A stretch of DNA of 41,462 nucleotides. Origin: Pseudomonas sp. ACN8. Lineage in GTDB: Bacteria > Pseudomonadota > Gammaproteobacteria > Pseudomonadales > Pseudomonadaceae. The notes beneath the pieces were generated by a model. It was given only the letters and a program-made list of their open reading frames with translations, made no database searches and had not been told where the DNA came from. The position numbers and the translations under genes were made by a program. Shown one piece after another: positions 7,798 to 15,622 of the stretch. The first letter of the stretch is position 1; the number at the start of each line of letters is the position of its first letter. The stretch lies in the NCBI RefSeq assembly GCF_002303925.1, contig NZ_MRCS01000057.1, positions 1-41,462 on the forward strand, read 5' to 3'.

Positions 7798-8955
7798 CTA
7801 TTGCCAGAATGCCGGAGCACTGGCGCAGGCTGCCTTGATCAGTTGAACCGCCTGGTCGATGTCCTGCTCGGTGGTGAAACGCCCGAGGCTCAAGCGGATG
7901 GTGCGGCCGGCCGAGCGGGCATCGTGCCCCAGGGCCAGCAGTACATGGGATGGGGTATTGCTCGCGGAATTGCAGGCCGAGGTCGCGGAAAACGCGATCG
8001 AGGCCAGCAACGCCGCCGGGTTGAACTCGCCTTCGCTGAAGGTCAGGCTCAGGGTATGGGGAATGCACCGGGTCGGGCTGCCGTTCAGGTGCACGCCGGG
8101 AACACACTGCAATTGCTCAAGCAAGCGTTCACGCAAACGCACGATAGTGGCTTTCTCTTCATCGAACGCAGCCGCCGCCAGTGCAAAGGCCGCGCCCATG
8201 GCCACGATCTGATGGGTCGCCAGCGTGCCGGAACGCAAACCGCCCTCATGCCCGCCGCCATGGATCTGCGCCTGCAAACGCTGTTGTACTCGCGGACCGA
8301 CGTACAACGCGCCGATGCCTTTGGGGCCATAGAGCTTGTGCGCGGAAAACGACATCAGGTCCACGGGCCACTGCGCGAGGTCGATCGCCACTTTGCCCGC
8401 GCCCTGTGCGGCGTCGACATGAAACAACGCCCCGCGATCACGCACGACCTGACCGATGGCGGGAATATCGTTGAGGGTGCCCAGTTCGTTGTTGACCAGC
8501 ATCAGCGACACCAGGAAGGTGTCCTCGCGCATGGCTTCGCTGACCGCTTGCACAGTGATCAGGCCCTCGGCGTCCGGCACCAGATAAGTCACCGCGACAC
8601 CGGCTTCCTGCAGTTGCTTCGCAGTATCGAGAATGGCCTTGTGTTCGATCTGGCTGGTGATGATATGGCCGCCGCCAGTGCCGCGGGCCTGGGTCACGCC
8701 TTTGAGCGCAAGGTTGTTGGATTCGGTGGCGCCGGAGGTCCAGACGATCTGCCCGGGCGTCGCGCCGACCAGTTCGGCGACCTGGCGTCGCGCCTGTTCG
8801 ACCGATTGCCGGGCCTGCTGGCCGAAGACGTGGGAGCTGGAGGCCGGGTTGCCGAAGTTGCCGGTAAAGCCCAGACACTCGACCATTACCTTGATGACCC
8901 GCTCATCCACCGGCGTGGTGGCGGCGTAATCGAAATACAACGGACGTTTATTCAT
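7798..8955 (-). CDS. Cysteine desulfurase family protein (stand-alone IscS/NifS paralogue)
   Basis: 385 residues, class V aminotransferase fold. PLP-dependent cysteine desulfurases take sulfur from L-cysteine as a persulfide. The PLP-binding lysine is Lys207 in SFSAHKLYGPKG. The persulfide-forming cysteine is Cys328 in SACNSAS, matching the SACTSAS loop of IscS. YFDYAATTP at the N-terminus and TSGATESNN are also typical. No iscU, iscA, iscR or hscAB lies beside it, so this is a second, isolated desulfurase rather than the isc operon copy. It may supply sulfur to a dedicated acceptor, which is not identifiable here. Confidence 0.88.
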   Translation of the reverse strand: MNKRPLYFDYAATTPVDERVIKVMVECLGFTGNFGNPASSSHVFGQQARQSVEQARRQVAELVGATPGQIVWTSGATESNNLALKGVTQARGTGGGHIITSQIEHKAILDTAKQLQEAGVAVTYLVPDAEGLITVQAVSEAMREDTFLVSLMLVNNELGTLNDIPAIGQVVRDRGALFHVDAAQGAGKVAIDLAQWPVDLMSFSAHKLYGPKGIGALYVGPRVQQRLQAQIHGGGHEGGLRSGTLATHQIVAMGAAFALAAAAFDEEKATIVRLRERLLEQLQCVPGVHLNGSPTRCIPHTLSLTFSEGEFNPAALLASIAFSATSACNSASNTPSHVLLALGHDARSAGRTIRLSLGRFTTEQDIDQAVQLIKAACASAPAFWQ

Positions 8956-9161
8956 ATAAGACTCGCAGAGCGTGTTCCGGGATCAGGAAGCGCGTGACTG
9001 CAAACGGCAAAGCGCAGCCTTGTGAGCTGCGCGCTGTTTTCAGAACGCTACCAATACCTGATCGGATGCCGTTAAAGAAGAATTACTTCATTTAAAAGTG
9101 CGTAGGAACGCTCCTGAAAAGTCAGCTTAACAGGCATCGGGCAACCGGTTGAAGCAATGCA
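8956..9161. other. Intergenic region with a GC-rich stem-loop
   Basis: This 206-base gap between the desulfurase and LysE-family genes (both minus strand) contains GCGCAGC (9012-9018) paired with GCTGCGC (9026-9032) over a seven-base loop. On the plus strand the stem is followed by GCTGTTTT. It may be a weak terminator for the minus-strand LysE gene, though the U-tract is better on the other strand. No gene is evident in the gap. Confidence 0.4.
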
Positions 9162-9776
9162 TCAGCTAAAGCTTTCGAGCAACAGCGGATACAGCGAGCC
9201 CACGAGCAACGCGGCCATGCCCCAATTGAACAGACGCAGCCAGCGGCGATCCTTCAGAACGTTGCGCAACAGCGTGCCGCAAGCGGCCCAGACACCGACA
9301 CTCGGCAGGTTGATGATCGCAAAGACGGCCGCGATCACGATCACATTAGTGAAGTAACCCTGCATCGGCGTGTAGGTGCTGATAGCGCCAATGGCCATGA
9401 TCCAGGCCTTGGGATTGACCCACTGGAACGCGGCGGCGCCCAGATAGCTGATCGGTTTCGCCTCGCCCTGCTGACTCTCCGACATGGGCCCGGAATGGGC
9501 GATTTTCCACGCCAGGTACAGCAAATACGCCGCCCCCACATAACGCAGCACCGTGTAGAGCAAAGGGTAAGTCTGGAACACCGCGCCAAGGCCAAAACCG
9601 ACCGCCACCACCAGTACGAAGAAGCCACAAGTGATGCCGAGCATGTGCGGAATCGTGCGGTTGAAGCCGAAGTTCACCCCGGATGCCAGCAACATGGTGT
9701 TGTTCGGGCCGGGGGTGATTGAAGTAACGAGTGCAAACAGGGCGAAGCCCAGCAGCAGGTCAAGAGAGAGCGTCAT
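9162..9776 (-). CDS. LysE/RhtB-family amino-acid exporter
   Basis: 204 residues with about six membrane segments, the normal size of LysE-family translocators. The N-terminal signature ITPGPNNTMLLASG is diagnostic, and FQWVNPKAWIMAIGA in the middle is the second family block. It would export an amino acid or a derivative across the inner membrane; the substrate cannot be read from the sequence. The start at 9776 is the family start, although no good ribosome-binding site precedes it. This is the second amino-acid exporter in the window besides rhtA. Confidence 0.88.
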   Translation of the reverse strand: MTLSLDLLLGFALFALVTSITPGPNNTMLLASGVNFGFNRTIPHMLGITCGFFVLVVAVGFGLGAVFQTYPLLYTVLRYVGAAYLLYLAWKIAHSGPMSESQQGEAKPISYLGAAAFQWVNPKAWIMAIGAISTYTPMQGYFTNVIVIAAVFAIINLPSVGVWAACGTLLRNVLKDRRWLRLFNWGMAALLVGSLYPLLLESFS

Positions 9777-9877
9777 GGGTGGCAGTCCGTCAGGGTCGGT
9801 CAGGTGTTGACCCTATCGCACACCCAGAGCGAAACCCATGGACAGTTACGCGAAACTTGGAGCAGTACAGTTTCGCC

Positions 9878-10147
9878 TCAGCTTGGACGGCCGTGCAGCT
9901 GTACAGATCGCCCAGCGTTCATTTCACCCTGGTTGTCGAAGTTGAACGACTTTTGCGGCTGGCCAAGCAGTTCGGCTTTTTTAGCGTGGTATTCGTCGAA
10001 GGACAGGCCGCGGCGGTTCAGCGCTTCCAGTGCCAGTTCCTTGCTTTCTTCAGCCGTGTAAGGCCGAAGTTCAGGGGAAACATGGCTGGCACATCCGGCG
10101 AGTACGGAGACGGCGAGCATCAGCAAAGTAGCAATCATCGGTTTCAT
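9878..10147 (-). CDS. Small lipoprotein, function unknown
   Basis: 89 residues from ATG 10147; an upstream in-frame start at 10228 is rejected because it would bury the signal peptide 27 residues inside. MKPMIATLLMLAVSVLAGC is a textbook lipoprotein signal with LAGC, so Cys19 should be acylated. The mature part is short, charged and probably helical in the middle (EESKELALEALNRRG), with a hydrophilic C-terminus. Nothing nearby suggests a role. It is not part of an operon. Confidence 0.68.
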   Translation of the reverse strand: MKPMIATLLMLAVSVLAGCASHVSPELRPYTAEESKELALEALNRRGLSFDEYHAKKAELLGQPQKSFNFDNQGEMNAGRSVQLHGRPS

Positions 10148-10228
10148 TTTGGCGTCCTGGCGACTGGGTTCGAGGCAATGAACACAGGCTACCCGCGCCT
10201 CCCGGGCAGCAGAAATCAACGCTTTCAA

Positions 10229-10429
10229 TAGTGGCTATCAAGAAATGGCGATCATTGTCGATGTGCCGGGGAACGCGGGCTGGAGACGCACGGGTTGGAG
10301 CTGATGGCAGTTGAATGGCATTGCTGCTCGTCGGGCACTCGGTGAAGCGAAAGAGGCTGACCTATATTTATTCGGTCGTATAACGGCAGAGGTACTTCTA
10401 TTCACACATCCGGAACAGGGAGATCCATC
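10229..10429. other. Intergenic region, no gene seen
   Basis: This gap lies between the divergent lipoprotein and VOC genes. It must hold both promoters, but no convincing -35/-10 pair or operator stood out. The VOC gene has a GGGAG ribosome-binding site at its right edge. Confidence 0.4.
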
Positions 10430-10888
10430 ATGAGCGTCAAACCCATTCCAGAGGGGTATCACAGCGTCACCCCCTATCTGGGCATCAAAAAAGCCGCCGA
10501 AGCCATCGCCTTCTACAAAAAAGCCTTCGGCGCCATTGAAATCATGCGTCTGGACATGCCCGATGGCGGTGTCGGCCACGCCGAACTGCGCATCGGCGAT
10601 TGCCCGATCATGCTCGGCACACCGTGCGATCAAGGGCCGCTGAGCAACCCGGACAATTCACCGTCCGTGGGTCTGCATTTGTACGTGTCGGATGTCGACA
10701 AGTCCTACAAACAGGCGATCGATGCCGGCGCAACCGTTGTATCGGAGGTCAAGGATCAGTTTTACGGTGACCGTTCGGGCACCTTGAAAGATCCCTACGG
10801 GCACCTGTGGTTCCTGGCCACGCACAAGGAAGACCTGACTCAGGAACAGATCGAGCAACGGGCGAAGGAGATGTTTCAGCAAGGTTAA
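10430..10888 (+). CDS. VOC-family protein, PhnB-like glyoxalase fold
   Basis: 152 residues forming one vicinal-oxygen-chelate module pair (two beta-alpha-beta-beta-beta units). It matches PhnB-like proteins: TPYLGIKKAAEAIAFYKKAF at the start, GHAELRIGD in the middle, and DPYGHLWFLATH at the end, the last two carrying the usual metal-ligand positions. Relatives include glyoxalase and bleomycin-resistance proteins, but PhnB-like members mostly have no known activity. ATG 10430 has GGGAGA upstream. It is monogenic and followed by a REP sequence. Confidence 0.85.
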   Translation: MSVKPIPEGYHSVTPYLGIKKAAEAIAFYKKAFGAIEIMRLDMPDGGVGHAELRIGDCPIMLGTPCDQGPLSNPDNSPSVGLHLYVSDVDKSYKQAIDAGATVVSEVKDQFYGDRSGTLKDPYGHLWFLATHKEDLTQEQIEQRAKEMFQQG

Positions 10889-10913
10889 AATTGTTGGTGT
10901 CGGAGCGGGCCTC

Positions 10914-10942
10914 TTCGCGAGCAGGCTCGCTCCCACAAGGGG
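10914..10942. repeat. Single REP sequence
   Basis: TTCGCGAGCAGGCTCGCTCC and the following CACAAGGGG match the Pseudomonas REP consensus (reverse-complement orientation). The left partner of a REPIN pair is only a degenerate GGAGCGGGCC at 10901-10910, so this looks like a solitary or decayed copy. It lies between the VOC gene and the fpv operon. Confidence 0.75.
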
Positions 10943-11011
10943 CACCGCCTTCAACAGCACCGCCGACTTGCCAATCACTTGCGCAAGCATGCCCGCCCCT
11001 GACCTGTCGGC

Positions 11012-11030
11012 AATGAGAAACATTTTCTTT
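11012..11030 (+). promoter_or_regulatory. Probable Fur box upstream of fpvG
   Basis: AATGAGAAACATTTTCTTT resembles strong Pseudomonas Fur boxes of the form AATGAGAATCATTCTCATT, agreeing at 16 of 19 positions. It lies about 150 bases before fpvG, the first gene of the ferri-pyoverdine reduction operon. I found no good PvdS box in this interval. Binding is inferred. Confidence 0.5.
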
Positions 11031-11178
11031 CATTTCCCCTTTCGGGATTTCCCCTGCTCATCCGTCCTACATAGATGCAGTCCTTTCGCGTAGGCAAAAG
11101 CCACGACTGGACCTTCAGCGCGCTCAGCCCTGCGAAGCCCGTAGCCGAGTTGCGTCTCATCTAGCCAAGACCTCCAAC

Positions 11179-12381
11179 ATGTCAAAGAAGTCCCGTTCAA
11201 AAATCTGGTTCCTGGTCCATAGCTGGCTGGCATTGCCGATCTGGTTTTTTGTGCTGATCGTCTGTGTAACCGGAACCCTGGCCGTCATCAGCCAGGAGAT
11301 CGTCTGGCTGGCCAACCCGCCAATGCGCGCCAGCCAACCCTCGGACGATGCTCCGCTGCTCAGCTACCAGCAGGTCATCGAGGCCATCAACAGGGCCGAG
11401 CCGCAGACCGTGGTGCAGAGCATCAGTCGCCCCGACGAATCGCACTTCGCCCTGGATGTCGAAGTCAGCTACCCCGACGGGCGCTCTGTGGTGATTTATG
11501 TCAATCCGTACAGCGGCGTGATCCAGGGTGTCGCACCGGAGTTCAACTTCCGCGCCTTCACCCGCGCGCTGCACGCTTGGTGGCTGGTGCCGTTCACCAA
11601 TGGTTACAGTTGGGGCTGGTACCTGGTGTCGTTTCTCGGTTTGCCCTTGCTGGCTTCGCTGATCACCGGGCTGGTGGTCTACAAACGCTTCTGGAAAGGC
11701 TTCTTCCGTCCGACCCTGCGCCTTCGCCACGGCGCGCGGATTTTCTGGGGCGACTTTCATCGCTTGAGCGGCATCTGGTCGATCTGGTTCATCGCGGTGA
11801 TTTCCGTCACCGGCACCTGGTTCCTGATCCAGGCAGTGCTGTCCGACAACCAGATTTCCATTTCCACGGAAAAGATCATCCCGGCGATGTCCCGCGAAGC
11901 GGTGCCGCTGTCGCCCAATGGCTCGCCCCCGCCGCGTATCGACCTCGACCGCGCGGTTGAAATCGCCACACAGAAAATTTCCGGGCTGGAAGCCAGTTTC
12001 GTCAGCCTGCCGGGCAATGCCTACAGCCACTTGGATGTCGGCGGACGCGGTTGGTATCCATTGATGTTCCAGACCGCCACGATCAACCCGTACAACGGCG
12101 AAATCGCCGCCTCGCGCCTGATTTCGGACCGTTCGCCCCTGGAGTTCGTCACCGAATCCATGCGCCCGCTGCACACCGGCGATTTCGGCGGACTGTGGAT
12201 CAAGCTGATCTGGGCGTTCTTCGGCCTGCTGCTGAGCATGATGGTGCTCAGCGGTCTGCTGATCTGGACCAAGCGCACGGCGCTGGCCACCGCCAATGCC
12301 TTCAAACGCAGTAGCAAGAAACAGCGCGACACCGCGGCGCAAGCGGCCACGAACCACGAAGTGTCAGAGGTCGACCTGTGA
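11179..12381 (+). CDS. fpvG: FpvG, PepSY-domain inner-membrane ferri-pyoverdine reductase
   Basis: 400 residues, a PepSY-associated membrane protein with four clear hydrophobic segments (about residues 10-35, 152-177, 200-222 and 345-370) around two periplasmic PepSY-type loops. His residues near the membrane (LVHSWLALPIW, ALHAWWLVPF, DFHRLSGIW, PLHTGDFGG) suit a haem- or iron-linked redox role. In P. aeruginosa FpvG (PA2403) reduces ferri-pyoverdine in the periplasm so iron is released and pyoverdine recycled. Assignment rests on domain type plus the complete downstream fpvHJKCDEF order. Its TGA overlaps the GTG start of fpvH. Confidence 0.9.
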   Translation: MSKKSRSKIWFLVHSWLALPIWFFVLIVCVTGTLAVISQEIVWLANPPMRASQPSDDAPLLSYQQVIEAINRAEPQTVVQSISRPDESHFALDVEVSYPDGRSVVIYVNPYSGVIQGVAPEFNFRAFTRALHAWWLVPFTNGYSWGWYLVSFLGLPLLASLITGLVVYKRFWKGFFRPTLRLRHGARIFWGDFHRLSGIWSIWFIAVISVTGTWFLIQAVLSDNQISISTEKIIPAMSREAVPLSPNGSPPPRIDLDRAVEIATQKISGLEASFVSLPGNAYSHLDVGGRGWYPLMFQTATINPYNGEIAASRLISDRSPLEFVTESMRPLHTGDFGGLWIKLIWAFFGLLLSMMVLSGLLIWTKRTALATANAFKRSSKKQRDTAAQAATNHEVSEVDL

Positions 12382-12920
12382 GCCAAGACATTGCGGCCCC
12401 GCAACCCTCGCGCCTGAATGTGTTCTGGCACAGATGGCGCTTTCACCTGAACGTCCTGTTGCTGCTGATCCCACTCGGTTTCATGCCCAAGTACTTCGCC
12501 GACGAGGCATTGATGCGCGGCGACAGTGGCCTTGGCGAACGGGAAGTCGGCGAAGTCCGGGTCGGCCCCTGGAGCCTGCGCCTGGCGGAATTGCGCAACT
12601 CAGCCCCGATGCTCGAAGGCCCCGCCGGCTTCATGAAGGGTTTCAACGCCGCGCTGTGCGAGGCCTGTATCGACCAGGTCAAGGCCACTTACCTGCGCAT
12701 CGGCAAGCCCCGCAGCCTGCGCGCCGCCGGGGTGATTTTCTTCGGCGCCCCGTACCGCATGGGCGCTTCGCTGCCCGTCCCGGAAAAGACCACGGCCGAT
12801 GCCGAACTGTGGATCACCATGGAAGGCTGGGACGGCGCCATGCATCAGGCATCCATTCCTTTGAGCCAGGCCTCCCCCGCCACCATCGCCTGGTTGAACA
12901 AACAAGGAGGCAAACCATGA
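12378..12920 (+). CDS. fpvH: FpvH, accessory protein of ferri-pyoverdine reduction
   Basis: 180 residues, GTG start overlapping the fpvG stop (GTGA). One membrane segment near residues 25-45 (NVLLLLIPLGFMPKYF) anchors a periplasmic C-terminal domain. A CEACIDQ pair of cysteines near residue 95 may bind a metal or form a disulfide. The P. aeruginosa homologue (PA2404) works with FpvG in iron release from pyoverdine. Homology is judged from position and general architecture in the conserved operon; I see no known enzymatic motif. Confidence 0.82.
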   Translation: MSQDIAAPQPSRLNVFWHRWRFHLNVLLLLIPLGFMPKYFADEALMRGDSGLGEREVGEVRVGPWSLRLAELRNSAPMLEGPAGFMKGFNAALCEACIDQVKATYLRIGKPRSLRAAGVIFFGAPYRMGASLPVPEKTTADAELWITMEGWDGAMHQASIPLSQASPATIAWLNKQGGKP

Positions 12921-13246
12921 TCAACCCTATTCGCTCGCTCAACCCCCTGTTGCTGGTGCTCTGCGCCGGTTTCAGTGCCAGCGCCCTGGCCCACAACCCG
13001 ATGTGCGAATGCAAGGCCATCGACGCCGAACAAATCAAGTGCACCGGCGGTTTTTCCGACGGCAGCGGCGCGCCGGGCGTGACCCTCGATGTGATCGGCT
13101 ACGACGAAACCATTCTGGTGCCGGGCAAGCTCGGGCCTGATTCGTCCCTGACCTTCAAGAAGCCCGGCGCCGAGTTCTATGTGCTGTTCGATGCCGGCCC
13201 CGGTCATGTCGTGGAAATCGACCAGGCGGACATCGAGGCGCCATGA
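12917..13246 (+). CDS. fpvJ: FpvJ, small periplasmic accessory protein
   Basis: 109 residues, start at 12917 overlapping the fpvH stop by ATGA, with AAGGAGG upstream. MINPIRSLNPLLLVLCAGFS with ALA before HNPMCECK is a secretory signal peptide, giving a mature protein of about 84 residues. The mature N-terminus has His and two Cys (HNPMCECK) plus a third Cys in IKCTGG, which could ligate iron or copper. In P. aeruginosa FpvJ (PA2405) links the reductase complex to the binding proteins. It overlaps fpvK by ATGA. Confidence 0.82.
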   Translation: MINPIRSLNPLLLVLCAGFSASALAHNPMCECKAIDAEQIKCTGGFSDGSGAPGVTLDVIGYDETILVPGKLGPDSSLTFKKPGAEFYVLFDAGPGHVVEIDQADIEAP

Positions 13247-13815
13247 GCACTCCAACGACCCAAGTCGTGCGCCCGGCCGGTGCCGGTCACGAAACCCTCT
13301 ACGTTCTGCTGCTGTGCCTGATGATCCTGGCGGTCGCAGGTACCATTGTGCTCTGGCGCGGTGAATCCCATGAGGTGAGCAGCGTCAGCAGCCATCAACT
13401 GGATGCGCGCCGTGACCTCAGTGCATCCGAGCAAGGTATCTACGCCGATCTGCGGGTGACGCTGGACGAGATCCATTTGCTGCTCCAGGAACAGCAAGCG
13501 CTGCCGACACCCGAGGCGCTGGCCGAGGAAGGGTTTGCGCCGTTTGCCCGGGACGCCAGCTCCGTCAGCCGGGGCGGCCATGCCTGGCAATTGCTCGACG
13601 CCAAGGCCTATTTCGGCCAGAGCCAGACACCGACGGTCGCCGGTTCTTTCCTGATGCGCCTGGCTGCAGCCAATGATGCACCGGACATCTGGCTCAACCG
13701 CGCCAGCACGCTCACGGCACCGGCCGACCTCAGCGACGCCGCGCTCGAAAGCGCCGGCTGGCAGCAGGTCATCGCGCAATTCGATGCCGGCGTGACCCGC
13801 CAGCACCGGCACTGA
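13243..13815 (+). CDS. fpvK: FpvK, single-pass membrane protein (DUF6162-like)
   Basis: 190 residues, ATGA overlap with fpvJ. One hydrophobic segment at about residues 19-38 (YVLLLCLMILAVAGTIVLW), then a hydrophilic, mostly helical periplasmic domain. No catalytic motif is visible. It corresponds to PA2406, needed for optimal iron release from pyoverdine; the role is known by operon membership rather than by chemistry. A 35-base gap with GAGAGAAG then leads to fpvC. Confidence 0.8.
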   Translation: MSTPTTQVVRPAGAGHETLYVLLLCLMILAVAGTIVLWRGESHEVSSVSSHQLDARRDLSASEQGIYADLRVTLDEIHLLLQEQQALPTPEALAEEGFAPFARDASSVSRGGHAWQLLDAKAYFGQSQTPTVAGSFLMRLAAANDAPDIWLNRASTLTAPADLSDAALESAGWQQVIAQFDAGVTRQHRH

Positions 13816-13850
13816 ACCCTCGCCTTTTTCCGAGAGAAGACCGCTTTCCC

Positions 13851-14777
13851 ATGCCCAATTCATCTCACCGTTGTTTTTTACGCCTGCTGCTGGTCGGCTT
13901 GCTCGCCTGCCTGCTGCCCTCACTGGCCAGCGCTGATGAAGTCAAGCGTCTGCGCATCGGCATCACCCTGCACCCTTACTACAGCTACGTGGCGAACATC
14001 GTCGGCGACAAGGCTGAGGTGGTGCCGCTGATTCCGGCCGGTTTCAACCCGCATGCCTACGAACCCCGCGCCGAAGACATCAAGCGCATCAGCGGGCTGG
14101 ACGTGATCGTGCTCAATGGCGTCGGTCATGATGATTTCGCCGATCGCATGATCGCCGCCAGCGAAACCCCAAAGGTCCCGGTGATCGAAGCCAACGAAAA
14201 CGTACCGCTGCTGGCCGCCACCGGCGTGGCCGCACGCGGCGCCGGTAAAGTGGTGAACCCCCACACGTTCCTGTCGATCAGCGCCTCCATCGCCCAGGTC
14301 AACAACATCGCCCGGGAGCTGGGCAAGCTCGACCCGGTCAATGCCAAGACCTATACCGAGAACGCCCGCGCCTACGGCAAGCGCCTGCGCAAGATGCGCG
14401 CCGACGCCCTGGCCAAACTGACCCAGGCACCGAACGCCGAACTGCGGGTGGCCACGGTGCATGCCGCCTACGACTACCTGCTGCGCGAATTCGGCCTGGA
14501 AGTGACGGCCGTGGTCGAACCGGCCCACGGTATCGAGCCGAGCCCGAGCCAGCTGAAAAAAACCATCGATCAACTGCGTGAGCTGGACGTGAAGGTGATC
14601 TTCTCGGAGATGGACTTTCCTTCCACTTACGTCGACACCATCCAACGCGAATCCGGGGTGAAGCTGTATCCGCTGTCGCACATTTCCTACGGCGAATACA
14701 CCGCCGACAAGTACGAAAAGGAAATGACCGGCAACCTCGACACCGTGGTGCGGGCGATTCAGGAGTCCGGCGCATGA
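13851..14777 (+). CDS. fpvC: FpvC, metal-binding periplasmic protein of the FpvCDEF transporter
   Basis: 308 residues, ZnuA/SsaB-type cluster A-I solute-binding protein. Signal peptide with ASA before DEV at about residue 28. His residues in the usual metal-binding places: TLHPYYSY, FNPHAYEP, VVNPHTFL, VHAAYDYL; acidic EMDF near the C-terminus. In P. aeruginosa FpvC (PA2407) binds iron/pyoverdine with FpvF and delivers to FpvDE. It lacks the His-rich loop typical of zinc-specific ZnuA. The stop overlaps the fpvD start (ATGA). Confidence 0.88.
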   Translation: MPNSSHRCFLRLLLVGLLACLLPSLASADEVKRLRIGITLHPYYSYVANIVGDKAEVVPLIPAGFNPHAYEPRAEDIKRISGLDVIVLNGVGHDDFADRMIAASETPKVPVIEANENVPLLAATGVAARGAGKVVNPHTFLSISASIAQVNNIARELGKLDPVNAKTYTENARAYGKRLRKMRADALAKLTQAPNAELRVATVHAAYDYLLREFGLEVTAVVEPAHGIEPSPSQLKKTIDQLRELDVKVIFSEMDFPSTYVDTIQRESGVKLYPLSHISYGEYTADKYEKEMTGNLDTVVRAIQESGA

Positions 14778-15622
14778 CTTCAAAAGAAACACTAATCGCC
14801 CGAGACGCCGAAAACCCTGTGGGAGCCAGCCTGCTGGCGAAGGCGTCCGACCAGCCAACATCTTCCTTGAATGACACAGCGCAATCGCGAGCAGGCTCGC
14901 TCCTACAGGGGGCGGGGCCGACGCTGGATTTTGCTGACATCAGCCTGACGCTGGGGCGCACGACGATCCTCGACAAGGTGACCTTCCAGGTCCGCCCCGG
15001 CGCCGTGCACGCACTGGTCGGCCCCAACGGCGGTGGCAAGAGTTCGCTGATCAAGACCCTGCTCGGGCAAATGCCGCATCAGGGCCGCTTGAGCCTGCAA
15101 TGGCCTGCCGAACCGGGAACCATCGGTTATGTGCCACAGGCGCTGGAGTTCGACCGGGGCTTGCCGATGACCGTCGACGATTTCATGGCTGTCCTGTGCC
15201 AGCGTCGCCCGGCCTTTCTCGGTTTGAGCAAACACTACGCGGCGGCGATTGGCGAGGCGCTGGAGCGGGTCGGCATGCAGGACAAGCGCAAACGCCGCAT
15301 GGGCGCGCTGTCCGGCGGCGAACGGCAACGGGTGTTGCTGGCCCAGGGACTGATTCCGTCTCCGCAATTGCTGGTGCTCGATGAGCCGATGTCGGCCCTC
15401 GATGAAGCCGGCATCCGGGTATTCGAACGCTTGCTCGGCGACTGGCGAGCGGCGGGCATCACCGTGCTGTGGATCGAGCACGATCTGGAAGCGGTCGGGC
15501 GCCTGGCCGATCACGTCACCGGGCTCAATCGCCGGGTGTTGTTCGACACCACGCCGCAACAGGCGCTGACACCGGAGCGCCTGTTGACGCTGTTCTCGAC
15601 GCACCCACGGAGCCTTGCCTGA
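14774..15622 (+). CDS. fpvD: FpvD, ABC transporter ATPase with REPIN-encoded N-terminal insert
   Basis: 282 residues. Complete ATPase: Walker A GPNGGGKS (83-90), signature LSGGERQ (179-185), Walker B LLVLDE (199-204) and H-loop His236. It powers the FpvE channel in iron transport linked to pyoverdine. The ABC domain only begins near residue 50; residues 14-46 are encoded by a 99-base REPIN lying in frame, giving VGASLLAKAS and SRAGSLLQGAG. The ATG at 14774 (ATGA overlap with fpvC) is still the best start because no later in-frame ATG precedes the domain, though an in-frame TTG exists after the first REP arm. Its TGA overlaps the fpvE ATG. Confidence 0.88.
   Translation: MTSKETLIARDAENPVGASLLAKASDQPTSSLNDTAQSRAGSLLQGAGPTLDFADISLTLGRTTILDKVTFQVRPGAVHALVGPNGGGKSSLIKTLLGQMPHQGRLSLQWPAEPGTIGYVPQALEFDRGLPMTVDDFMAVLCQRRPAFLGLSKHYAAAIGEALERVGMQDKRKRRMGALSGGERQRVLLAQGLIPSPQLLVLDEPMSALDEAGIRVFERLLGDWRAAGITVLWIEHDLEAVGRLADHVTGLNRRVLFDTTPQQALTPERLLTLFSTHPRSLA
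14815..14913. repeat. REPIN inside the fpvD coding sequence
   Basis: Two inverted REP arms, CCTGTGGGAGCCAGCCTGCT at 14816-14835 and TCGCGAGCAGGCTCGCTCC at 14885-14903 with its CAGGGG tail, flank an about 40-base centre. The left arm has paired changes (C and G in the outer stem) relative to the consensus. The element is about 99 bases, so it keeps the fpvD frame open. Confidence 0.85.

Noticed and set aside
7762..8997. 411-codon frame antisense to the cysteine desulfurase
   Set aside because: The desulfurase has intact catalytic residues, and the antisense frame has no domain.
11040..11178. Search for a PvdS box directly before fpvG
   Set aside because: No TAAAT or one-mismatch variant with CGT at 16-17 bases was found.
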